Source: Chloroflexota bacterium
Lineage (GTDB): Bacteria > Chloroflexota > Anaerolineae > B4-G1
Assembly: GCA_011046405.1 (NCBI GenBank)
Contig: DSAR01000160.1
Coordinates: 1 to 5,520, forward strand
Direction of reading: 5' to 3'
DNA length: 5,520 nt
Positions 1 through 5,422 of this stretch are shown here, piece after piece. The notes under the pieces were generated by a model. That model did no database searches. It saw nothing but the letters and a program-made list of their open reading frames with translations, and had not been told where the DNA came from. A program made the translations under genes and the position numbers. The number at the start of each line of letters is the position of its first letter. Positions within the stretch are counted from its first letter, which is position 1.

Positions 1-60
1 CGGTTGCCCCGCCACATACCGAAAAAGCTATGCTGAAAATGAACTTGCGCAGCAAGCAAA
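1..60. other. left edge, no confident gene
   Basis: No gene can be assigned here. Two plus-strand frames are open from the window edge. One runs from base 2 to a TAA at 116-118, ten bases before a terminator stem, so it could be the tail of an upstream gene. The other runs from base 3 to a TAG at 234-236, but it reads through the terminator and the degV promoter and is therefore probably chance. Both pass through the dispersed repeat at 61-109, which weakens either reading. Confidence 0.3.
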
Positions 61-109
61 AATTTGGTGGTCAACGGTTCCTTATTGGCTCTGGCTTGTC
101 CAGGTTAGG
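61..109 (-). repeat. dispersed repeat, left copy (inverted relative to 5398-5446)
   Basis: These 49 bases are the reverse complement of 5398-5446 with a single difference (48 of 49). The core includes GGTCAACGGTTCC and CTTATTGGCTCTGG. Similarity continues a little to the left (AGCAAG) across a 4-base insertion. No protein-coding sense is evident, and the other copies lie in non-coding DNA. The family is not one I can name. It behaves like an interspersed intergenic repeat. Confidence 0.85.
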
Positions 110-127
110 ATTGAGTAAGGTAACCAG

Positions 128-164
128 TAGGCGACGGCAAAAAACCTTCGCCTATTTTTATTTT
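128..164 (+). terminator. rho-independent terminator of an upstream plus-strand gene
   Basis: The stem TAGGCGA (128-134) pairs with TCGCCTA (148-154). GG/CC inside extends it past one mismatch, and the loop is A-rich. It is followed directly by TTTTTATTTT, so it terminates plus-strand transcription. It lies upstream of the degV promoter and therefore insulates degV from whatever is to the left of the window. Confidence 0.75.
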
Positions 165-168
165 GCAC

Positions 169-199
169 CGTATCTTTTCTCGTACTTGCGTGTTTTATT
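169..199 (+). promoter_or_regulatory. putative promoter of the first degV gene
   Basis: CGTATCTTTTC at 169-179 and GTGTTTTA at 190-197 recur at exactly the same 21-base offset upstream of the second degV gene (1159 and 1180). The second block contains an extended -10 form, TG-T-TTTATT (hexamer 194-199). The first block falls 17 bases upstream, in the -35 position, though it does not match TTGACA. Conservation between the two paralogues is the main evidence. The exact hexamers are inferred. Confidence 0.45.
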
Positions 200-259
200 G
201 AATAGGCCCTGGCCTGTCTGGATTAACGTATACTAGAAGGTAAAGGTAGAGGTCATAAA

Positions 260-1120
260 ATGGGTAACCAGAAAATTGTAGTCGTGACAGATAGTTCAGC
301 CTGCATCCCCCAAAAAGCGCTGGAGGGTTTGAATGTCGCCGTCATTCCTTTATGGTTGATGTGGGAAAACGATCACTTTCGTGATGGCGTCGATATAGAC
401 CCACCGGCGTTCTATCGCCGTTTGAGATCATCGAAAACGATCCCAACCTCATCTCAACCGACGGTCGAGGAGATCGTCACCTTCTTTCGGGATACAGTCG
501 AGCAGGAAAACGCCGACGTCCTGGTCAACGTCATTGTATCCCATCGAATTAGCAACACCTTCACCAACGTACAGGCGGCTCAAGAACAGGTGCCTGAGTT
601 GAATATCCGGGTCGTGGATTCTTTTTCCAGTTCTGCTGGTTTGGCATTGATCGTGTTGGCGGCTGCTCGAGCGGCGGCGGACGGTCGAACAACGGACGAA
701 ATCGTCGCAATAGCCGAGGATTTACGGGACCGGGTTCATTTCCTGTTCGCCGTAGACACGTTGGAATACCTTCATCGGGGAGGACGGATTGGCGGGGCTA
801 AACGCCTATTGGGCACAGCGTTGAACATCAAGCCCCTGTTGCACTTTTCGGGGGGACAGATCGAGCCTTTGCTGCAGGTGCGCACCAAGCGAAAGGCCAT
901 CGCCAAAATGCTAGACGTCGCCGAAGAGCGTCTGGAAGGGAAAGAAATGGCGGAGGCAATCATCCCGGACGTCGATACCCCGCAAGAGGGAGACAGCTTG
1001 GTAGAACGGGTTCGAGAGCGTTTCGGCATCGAGCGAGTCATTCGTTCGGCGGTCAGTCCCGTCGTGGGCACCCACGTGGGGCCGGGCGGGGTCGGCATCG
1101 CTTTTTACGCCAAACACTGA
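260..1120 (+). CDS. DegV family fatty-acid-binding protein (FakB-type), copy 1
   Basis: This is a 286-residue DegV protein of normal family length. Known members (FakB) bind one fatty acid in the cytoplasm and present it to the kinase FakA, giving acyl-phosphate for phospholipid synthesis. Visible signatures are VTDSSACIP (9-17), TSSQP (63-67), DS at 120-121, TLEYLHRGGRIGGAK (167-181), NIKP (189-192), VRTKRKA (207-213) and HVGPG (272-276). The ATG is preceded by a purine-rich AGGTAGAGGT ending six bases upstream. The segment that usually reads SSKLSGT is SHRISNT here (94-100); the serine is kept and the glycine is replaced by asparagine, so the acyl headgroup site may be altered. There is no signal peptide or membrane segment. 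The gene is followed 112 bases later by a paralogue on the same strand. The family is certain. The ligand and the partner kinase cannot be read from the window. Confidence 0.93.
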   Translation: MGNQKIVVVTDSSACIPQKALEGLNVAVIPLWLMWENDHFRDGVDIDPPAFYRRLRSSKTIPTSSQPTVEEIVTFFRDTVEQENADVLVNVIVSHRISNTFTNVQAAQEQVPELNIRVVDSFSSSAGLALIVLAAARAAADGRTTDEIVAIAEDLRDRVHFLFAVDTLEYLHRGGRIGGAKRLLGTALNIKPLLHFSGGQIEPLLQVRTKRKAIAKMLDVAEERLEGKEMAEAIIPDVDTPQEGDSLVERVRERFGIERVIRSAVSPVVGTHVGPGGVGIAFYAKH

Positions 1121-1158
1121 GAGAAAGCGTCCCGATCACTGATCATGCTGATTTTTAG

Positions 1159-1190
1159 CGTATCTTTTCGGTAGATATGGTGTTTTAATT
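1159..1190 (+). promoter_or_regulatory. putative promoter of the second degV gene
   Basis: This is the second copy of the two-block element seen upstream of degV copy 1: CGTATCTTTTC at 1159-1169 and GTGTTTTAATT at 1180-1190. TG-T-TTTAAT is a good extended -10 (hexamer 1184-1189), with the TATCTT block 17 bases upstream in the -35 position. The bases between the blocks differ between the copies, so the blocks themselves appear to be under constraint. No terminator separates this element from degV copy 1, so read-through may add to expression. Confidence 0.5.
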
Positions 1191-1221
1191 ATTATAGACT
1201 AGACCCGATCCTGCATAGAAA

Positions 1222-1227
1222 AGGAGG
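1222..1227 (+). promoter_or_regulatory. strong ribosome binding site of the second degV gene
   Basis: A perfect AGGAGG lies five bases before the ATG at 1233, which fixes that start. It is much stronger than the site in front of the first copy, which suggests the second paralogue is translated more efficiently. Confidence 0.85.
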
Positions 1228-1232
1228 AAATT

Positions 1233-2087
1233 ATGAATGATCATCAGATTCAAGTCGTGACTGATAGCACAGCTTATATTCCAGAAGAGGCCTTGAACGG
1301 TTTAGATATACCCACGATCCCCTTGTGGCTTATTTGGGGGGAGGAGCGATTTCGGGACAGGGTGGATATCGACCCTGACACCTTTTATCGTCGCCTGCCG
1401 GGTTCTGACGTCTTTCCCACAACGTCTCAACCGTCAGCCGGTGAGTTCGAGCGTTTCTTCAAGGAGGCGGGGCAAGGGGTTGACGCCATTTTGGGGATCT
1501 TCATCTCTTCCAAGTTGAGCGGCACGGTCGCCAATGCACAAGTCGCCCAGGGTCGCATCTCTGATTGTGAGGTGAGGGTGCTGGATTCATTCTCAACCTC
1601 GGCCGGCTTGAGTTTCGTGGTTTTAGCAGCCGCCCGGGCGGCTGCGGAGGGAAAATCCCTGGACGACGTCATACAGGTGGCGCAGCATGTGCGCGATCAA
1701 ACCCATCTGTTATTCGTCGTGGATACGTTGGAGTACCTGCACCGGGGAGGGCGGATCGGCGGCGCCAAGCGATTGCTGGGAACGGCGCTGAACATCAAGC
1801 CCATACTCCACCTCGAAGCGGGAGCCATCGAACCCGTTGAACAAGTGCGAACCAAACGACGGGCCATCGGGCGTTTGTTGGATATCGTCGAGGAACGCTT
1901 GGATGGCAAACAGATGGCAGAGGCGGCAGTACTTGACGTGGATGCATCCAAAGAGGGCGATGCCCTTGCGGCACAGGTAAGAGAGCGATTTAACGTCTCT
2001 CCCGTTTACCGCACGACGGTCAGTCCGGTCATTGGCGCTCACGTCGGGCCGGGAACTGTAGGAATCGCTTTTCACCCCGAACTTTGA
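1233..2087 (+). CDS. DegV family fatty-acid-binding protein (FakB-type), copy 2
   Basis: This is a 284-residue paralogue of the preceding gene. The two align end to end with only a short gap and share well over half their residues by eye. Motifs are VTDSTAYIP (9-17), TTSQP (63-67), the canonical SSKLSGT (92-98), DS (118-119), TLEYLHRGGRIGGAK (165-179), NIKP (187-190), VRTKRRA and HVGPG (270-274). By homology with FakB, the Thr and Ser of the TSQP and LSGT segments and the late His line the fatty-acid carboxylate pocket. The protein should be soluble and cytoplasmic, handing exogenous fatty acid to a FakA-type kinase encoded elsewhere. It has its own promoter and Shine-Dalgarno, and a strong terminator 15 bases after the stop. 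It keeps the standard ligand loop that copy 1 has changed, so the two may prefer different acyl chains. That preference is inference. Confidence 0.93.
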   Translation: MNDHQIQVVTDSTAYIPEEALNGLDIPTIPLWLIWGEERFRDRVDIDPDTFYRRLPGSDVFPTTSQPSAGEFERFFKEAGQGVDAILGIFISSKLSGTVANAQVAQGRISDCEVRVLDSFSTSAGLSFVVLAAARAAAEGKSLDDVIQVAQHVRDQTHLLFVVDTLEYLHRGGRIGGAKRLLGTALNIKPILHLEAGAIEPVEQVRTKRRAIGRLLDIVEERLDGKQMAEAAVLDVDASKEGDALAAQVRERFNVSPVYRTTVSPVIGAHVGPGTVGIAFHPEL

Positions 2088-2101
2088 CGCTAAAATTATC
2101 A

Positions 2102-2140
2102 AAAAAGGCCACGTTCAACCTGGTTGAACGTGGCCTTTTT
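2102..2140. terminator. bidirectional rho-independent terminator
   Basis: A perfect 19-base inverted repeat (2102-2120 with 2122-2140) has GC-rich GGCCACG in the stem, an A tract on the left and a T tract on the right. It therefore works on both strands. It lies 15 bases after the second degV stop and ends that transcription unit. It would also stop minus-strand transcription arriving from the converging genes. Confidence 0.95.
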
Positions 2141-2380
2141 GTATAATGCACACACCTACATGACACACCACACAACGCGTCTCAAAATACTTTATTGGCT
2201 CTCTCGTAGTTCGCATGCTCGACTTAGCAAGCGGCCAATTTTTCGCCACGAATCCTTCGACTAGGCTCAGGACAGGTTGACACGAATTTTCACTAATTTT
2301 GGATTTTTCGTGTTGATTCGTGGCTAATCTCTCACCGCGATCATGCGATATCCCAAAGAACTACTTTATTTTATGGGGGG
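2141..2380. other. non-coding spacer between convergent gene groups
   Basis: I see no gene in this spacer of about 240 bases. Its only recognisable content is the nested palindromic repeat at 2245-2324. The rest is AT-leaning unique sequence with no convincing promoter or hairpin. Confidence 0.6.
2245..2324. repeat. nested palindromic intergenic repeat
   Basis: GCCACGAAT (2245-2253) is the exact inverse of ATTCGTGGC (2316-2324). An inner pair, CACGAA (2281-2286) and TTCGTG (2307-2312), lies inside it. This CACGAATTTTCACTAATTTT style is a common dispersed intergenic repeat in Chloroflexota and other phyla (general knowledge). Bases 2254-2280, starting CCTTCGACTAGGCTCAGGAC, match a second widespread repeat style and interrupt the first between two CACGAAT motifs. 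This suggests one repeat landed in another. No function is known. Confidence 0.65.
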
Positions 2381-2626
2381 CTAGACGCCTTGTGGCTTGG
2401 GATATCCATTTTCCTTCAGGGCATCCTGACGGCCCATCTGATAAGCAGCTGTGACGACATCCCGAAAAGTTAACGAGCGAACGTAGGCGTTTTCCTTATC
2501 GGCTACTTCCAACAGCCAAACCAATGCGTCTCGATCGGTGCATGAAATGTTATGATCCCAGCCATCTCCAGTAAACGTACGAATGAGCTCACAAGCCCGC
2601 GCCAAGTCCTGTGCAATTTTTACCAT
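2381..2626 (-). CDS. small hypothetical protein, 81 residues
   Basis: I do not recognise this family. The ATG at 2626 is preceded on the minus strand by ACGAGG with about five bases spacing, a credible ribosome site, which supports a real gene. The product is acidic to neutral and soluble-looking, with no membrane segment or signal peptide. It appears mostly helical, with Trp23 and Trp37 and two Cys (12, 29) that do not form a metal-site pattern. The ending YPKPQGV looks like a flexible tail. It follows the CheC-like gene by 96 bases on the same strand with no clear terminator between, so co-transcription is possible. A terminator after its stop is not evident, but the bidirectional one at 2102-2140 would end any read-through. 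Confidence 0.55.
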   Translation of the reverse strand: MVKIAQDLARACELIRTFTGDGWDHNISCTDRDALVWLLEVADKENAYVRSLTFRDVVTAAYQMGRQDALKENGYPKPQGV

Positions 2627-2722
2627 TCGATCCTCGTTACCATCAGTCGACGTTCACGTTTTTTCCTGCGCTTCCTCGTCACCTTAAAAACGAGCAACGT
2701 CTCAAAGGATACAAGGGGTTTT

Positions 2723-3319
2723 TCATTGGAACTGTGAGGCCAAGTCAGGCAGAACCCAAAATCGTAATTTGAATAAGCCCTGCGTATCCTGAAGGATAGT
2801 CTCGATGATCATCAGATCATCACGCCTCTCACCCACCGATGCAGCAATGACGGTTAGAATAGATCCCAGCATATCGACAATGATAGCCGGGGGAGATGGT
2901 CGTAGCGCTTCACCTGTCAGCACAGCCATCGCGTTCAAGAAATAGGCGACCATCAAATGACCGGTTTCGGCTAGAGCAGATTGCGCCATCTCTTCCAGGG
3001 TGCTGGAATCGCCGGGCTCTTGCTCCATCAGAATGTCGGCTAGATTCAGGGCATCTTCCAACGAGAGGATCAAAAGAGCTTGACCACCGAGATCGCCGTG
3101 CATTTTGAGATAGATGCCCACCGTCTCATCTTCGGGATGACCGACGCCAGATGAGATTTCGCCAAGATGGACCACCCTGGCTTGAACGGTCCCCGTGGTG
3201 ATATCCCGCTCTAATAAGTTGGACAAGCCTCGGGCGGCGTTGAGCAAAGCCGCCGACACCATAATTTCTACGCGCGATACGGAACCTACGTTGTACCAGG
3301 ATGTGCCTTTTTTGTTCAT
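2723..3319 (-). CDS. CheC-like chemotaxis phosphatase family protein
   Basis: CheC/CheX/FliY proteins dephosphorylate CheY-P. The fold shows as an N-terminal helix with NAARGLSNLLERDI (27-40), a strand region around HLGEI, the VGIYLKMHGDLGGQALL core (67-83) and a second helix, SALAETGHLMVAYFLNAM (114-131), ending in SPP. The family motif [DS]-x3-E-x2-N-x22-P is present as S114, E118, P144, but the Asn is His121. The first copy of the motif keeps Asn27 but has Ala24 in place of Glu and Val50 in place of Pro. One site is therefore lost and the other altered, so catalysis is doubtful. I chose the ATG at 3319 (198 residues) because AAAGGATT lies just upstream. Starts at 3349 (ATG) and 3358 (GTG) are in frame but overlap the -10 box. 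No other chemotaxis gene is nearby; it could be a CheC-fold protein with another role. Confidence 0.8.
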   Translation of the reverse strand: MNKKGTSWYNVGSVSRVEIMVSAALLNAARGLSNLLERDITTGTVQARVVHLGEISSGVGHPEDETVGIYLKMHGDLGGQALLILSLEDALNLADILMEQEPGDSSTLEEMAQSALAETGHLMVAYFLNAMAVLTGEALRPSPPAIIVDMLGSILTVIAASVGERRDDLMIIETILQDTQGLFKLRFWVLPDLASQFQ

Positions 3320-3349
3320 AATCCAATCCTTTCCCGTTCCGTTATTCAT

Positions 3350-3377
3350 AGTATACACTGCTCTTCGATCTATGCAA
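3350..3377 (-). promoter_or_regulatory. putative sigma70-type promoter of the CheC-like gene
   Basis: On the minus strand, TTGCAT (3372-3377) and TATACT (3350-3355) are separated by 16 bases. Transcription would begin about 10-15 bases before the AAAGGATT ribosome site that precedes the ATG at 3319. This is the main reason to reject the longer in-frame starts. An imperfect dyad, AAATTTCGAATTT (3376-3388), touches the -35 and could be an operator, but it may be chance. Confidence 0.5.
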
Positions 3378-3445
3378 ATTTCGAATTTCTCGTGGGCGAG
3401 AGCCTTTAGCCCAAGTAAGTCTCAAGTGAGCGGTGCCTAAATGCT

Positions 3446-3453
3446 GATTGATC
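3446..3453. repeat. left 8-base target-site duplication of the MITE
   Basis: GATTGATC lies directly outside the left terminal inverted repeat and is repeated exactly at 3575-3582. It marks the insertion site of the element between them. Confidence 0.85.
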
Positions 3454-3574
3454 GTAACTGCTCGCCTTGTGCCCGCGGCCGGATCACAATCCGGCCGCGA
3501 GCAGGCAGTGTATTGGCTTCTGATCACCTTGCCAATGGTGTGATCCGCTCTGCACACGTATGCTGAGCAGTTAC
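3454..3574. mobile_element. 121-base MITE, probably IS66-family mobilised
   Basis: The ends are perfect 10-base inverted repeats: GTAACTGCTC at 3454-3463 and GAGCAGTTAC at 3565-3574. Exact 8-base direct repeats, GATTGATC, flank them on both sides. IS66-family elements typically begin 5'-GTAA and make 8-base duplications, so an IS66 transposase is the likely mobiliser. The element is far too short to encode one. Internally it is highly structured: an 11-base stem at 3474-3484/3489-3499 with a 4-base loop, and GGATCACA (3481-3488) inverted at 3539-3546. It sits about 75 bases upstream of the CheC-like gene's -35, so it may influence that promoter. The intact duplication suggests a fairly recent insertion. 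Confidence 0.82.
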
Positions 3575-3582
3575 GATTGATC
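3575..3582. repeat. right 8-base target-site duplication of the MITE
   Basis: This second copy of GATTGATC directly abuts the right terminal inverted repeat and is identical to 3446-3453. Confidence 0.85.
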
Positions 3583-3691
3583 AAGATGACGACCTGCTTT
3601 CATTCAAAAGTCGGGGGTTGCGTGCCACATCCCGTTGCCCACCCCTCTGAGCGGCGGGGCCTGAGTAGTCACGATTTTTGCCAATCAAGCA

Positions 3692-3737
3692 TAGAGCGGA
3701 GCCGCCTCCTCTCCATAGATAAGGCGACTCCGCTCTA
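3692..3737. repeat. 16-base inverted repeat hairpin
   Basis: TAGAGCGGAGCCGCCT (3692-3707) pairs with 3722-3737 at 15 of 16 positions around a 14-base loop. It has no T tract on either strand, so it is not a classical terminator. It may be a repetitive palindrome of the REP kind or an mRNA 3'-end stabiliser for the minus-strand membrane-protein gene, whose stop lies about 130 bases upstream in transcription. Confidence 0.7.
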
Positions 3738-3750
3738 ATGACGTAAAGAG

Positions 3751-3860
3751 GTATCATCTCAATAAACCGGGGCAAACTCGCTCGGGCCGGTCTCCTGACC
3801 GTGCCCGCTGTGGCTCGGTCGGGAGACCGGCCACAGCTCCCCAACTTATTGAGAAGATAC
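3751..3860. repeat. 110-base long palindrome downstream of the membrane-protein gene
   Basis: The outer arms GTATCATCTCAATAA (3751-3765) and 3846-3860 match at 14 of 15 positions. The inner arms 3785-3801 and 3816-3832 (starting GGCCGGTCTCC) form a 17-base stem with one mismatch around a 14-base loop. GGGG/CCCC between the two stems adds pairing. The palindrome begins ten bases after the stop of the minus-strand gene, so it would fold at the mRNA 3' end, although neither strand carries a clear U tract. The GGTCTCC-type palindrome resembles recurrent intergenic repeats of Anaerolineae-like genomes (recollection, not checked). No target duplication is visible. Confidence 0.75.
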
Positions 3861-3869
3861 GTCGTGGAT

Positions 3870-5372
3870 TTATTCCACTTGCTCAGATTTCTCCTGAGGC
3901 GCCCAACGCTCCAGTTGGCGAGCTGCAACCTCCCGCCCGCCCAAACCGAAGGCCAGTGCTCCGGCGACAGCCACGGCGCCCAGGATCAGGCCAAAGGCCA
4001 GATTGACGATATCGCTGGCCAGACCCATCTCTCGTAAGGCCATAGCGCCAGCAAACACCAGGATGGCCCCTCGCGCCAATACCGCCAGCAGCCCAGCCTG
4101 CGCGACATCGCTGTCTCGAATGACGCCAGCGGCCAGGTTGGCCAGGTAGATGCCAACGCCGAAAATGAGCACACCCAGAATGACCTGACCGGCAAATACG
4201 GTGAATTGGTTCAACATGTTTGCGACCTGCCCGAAACCGAGCAAGTTGAAAGCCTCAATGGCGGCAAAGAGCATGATGCCCACCAATACGAGGTATCCGA
4301 CAATCTGCGACGGGGCTCGTTCTTCCTCGGACGGTTCACGACCCAGCCCCAAACGCGCCAGGATAGTGTCGAAACCAATGCCAGCCAGGACTTTGGCGAC
4401 CAGCTCTGAAACCACCCGAGCGACGATGTAAGCGACGAGCAGAACCAGGCTGGCGCCAAAGAGAGCGGGTAGTGCAGCCAGGATGGCATTCAGCATATTC
4501 GTCGCCGGTTGAGTGACCGCTGTCAGCGCCAGGGCATCCAACGCCGCGACGATGACGGGAATCAGGATCAGGACGTAGAGCACCAGGCCAATGATCCCCG
4601 ATAACGTCTGCTCACCCAACACATCAGAGAGCCCGGTTCGCTCGCTCAAGCGGTCTGCACCGATAGCCGACAGCAAGTTGGTCACAATCTGCTGTACGAT
4701 CCGGGCGATGAACCACCCGACGGCTATGATCAGCGCAGCGCCAAAGAGATTCGGCAAATAGCCGAGGGCCTGGTTGACCATGTCCTGGACCGGTCCAAGT
4801 AAGCCCTGCAAGGCTAACGAGTCCAGCACTGCCGGCAGGAACAGCAGAAAGACCAACCAATAGAGAGCGTTAGCCAGCGTGTCTGTGAGAGAAACTCCCT
4901 CATCCAGCCCAGCCTTGGCGCCGAGCCGTTCATCCAGGTTGATCGCGCCTAGCAAGCGCGAGACAGCCAGTTTCAGACCGGTCGCCAGCAACCAGGCCAG
5001 TATCAGGAGCAATCCCGCCCCCAGCAACCTGGGCGCGTACTCGAAGACCTGGGTCAGCAGCCGATTCAGCGGCTGCGTGATCAGTGTCAATCCCAGAGTC
5101 TCGAAGAAGGCGACTAAGACGAAGAGCATGATCAGATAGAAGATGCCCTTTCCAACCCATTGCTCAGTCTTCACCTCTTCAAACTTCTCTCCACCCGCGA
5201 TCCATCGCGCCAAACGATCGTCCAGGCCAGTCCGCCGGAGCGTAGCCTTGACAATAGATGATACGATGAGGGCAACCAACCATCCAACGATCAAGATGAT
5301 CAGAGCAGCAATGATACTCGGAATCGACCCCCCAAGAAGTTCTGCAATCTGTTCTAGTATGACCTGTCCCAT
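3870..5372 (-). CDS. five-repeat TM-helix membrane protein, mechanosensitive-channel related
   Basis: This is a 500-residue polytopic inner-membrane protein related to CmpX and other proteins with the conserved TM helix (PF05552) found beside MscS-type channels. A unit of about 95 residues occurs five times: 6-55, 102-156, 196-250, 291-343 and 384-432. Each has a helix like the one in LPALFGASLVLLVAYIVARV, then a cytoplasmic-looking loop ending in a Gly-Leu or Leu-Asp-Glu-Arg type motif, and a second helix (for example 76-96, 165-187, 258-282, 356-378). A further pair of helices follows near 427-445 and 454-478. About 11 membrane spans are expected. There is no MscS beta-domain or C-terminal vestibule. 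The tail after FGLGGREVAARQLERW is short and charged. The ATG at 5372 has GGAG 11 bases upstream, slightly far. A role in sensing membrane tension or cell-envelope state is family knowledge, not shown here. Confidence 0.87.
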   Translation of the reverse strand: MGQVILEQIAELLGGSIPSIIAALIILIVGWLVALIVSSIVKATLRRTGLDDRLARWIAGGEKFEEVKTEQWVGKGIFYLIMLFVLVAFFETLGLTLITQPLNRLLTQVFEYAPRLLGAGLLLILAWLLATGLKLAVSRLLGAINLDERLGAKAGLDEGVSLTDTLANALYWLVFLLFLPAVLDSLALQGLLGPVQDMVNQALGYLPNLFGAALIIAVGWFIARIVQQIVTNLLSAIGADRLSERTGLSDVLGEQTLSGIIGLVLYVLILIPVIVAALDALALTAVTQPATNMLNAILAALPALFGASLVLLVAYIVARVVSELVAKVLAGIGFDTILARLGLGREPSEEERAPSQIVGYLVLVGIMLFAAIEAFNLLGFGQVANMLNQFTVFAGQVILGVLIFGVGIYLANLAAGVIRDSDVAQAGLLAVLARGAILVFAGAMALREMGLASDIVNLAFGLILGAVAVAGALAFGLGGREVAARQLERWAPQEKSEQVE

Positions 5373-5391
5373 AATTCTCTAATCTCCTTTC

Positions 5392-5422
5392 TTTATACCT
5401 AACCTGGACGAGCCAGAGCCAA
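5392..5422 (-). promoter_or_regulatory. possible promoter of the membrane-protein gene
   Basis: On the minus strand TATAAA (5392-5397) is a good -10. The best -35, TTGGCT (5417-5422), lies inside the 83-base repeat with a long 19-base spacer. If real, the repeat supplies the -35. The spacing makes this uncertain. Confidence 0.35.

Noticed and set aside
30..236. 68-residue open frame at the left end
   Set aside because: It runs through the dispersed repeat, the terminator and the degV promoter, and has no ribosome site.
2188..2202. Diverged copy of the end repeat (TTTATTGGCTCT)
   Set aside because: Only about ten bases match, and the flanking bases do not align with the repeat.
2674..2694. 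Terminator between the CheC-like gene and the 81-residue gene
   Set aside because: The best stem is only five base pairs and lacks a T tract after it.
3323..3358. Longer N-terminus for the CheC-like protein (GTG at 3358 or ATG at 3349)
   Set aside because: Neither has a spaced ribosome site and both overlap the likely -10 box. The ATG at 3319 has a good site.
3474..3499. Rho-independent terminator (strong 11-base stem)
   Set aside because: No T tract follows on either strand, and the stem is an internal part of the MITE.
3581..3928. 115-residue minus-strand open frame in the structured spacer
   Set aside because: It crosses the long palindrome and overlaps the end of the membrane-protein gene. 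Its composition is arginine-rich and characteristic of a shadow frame.
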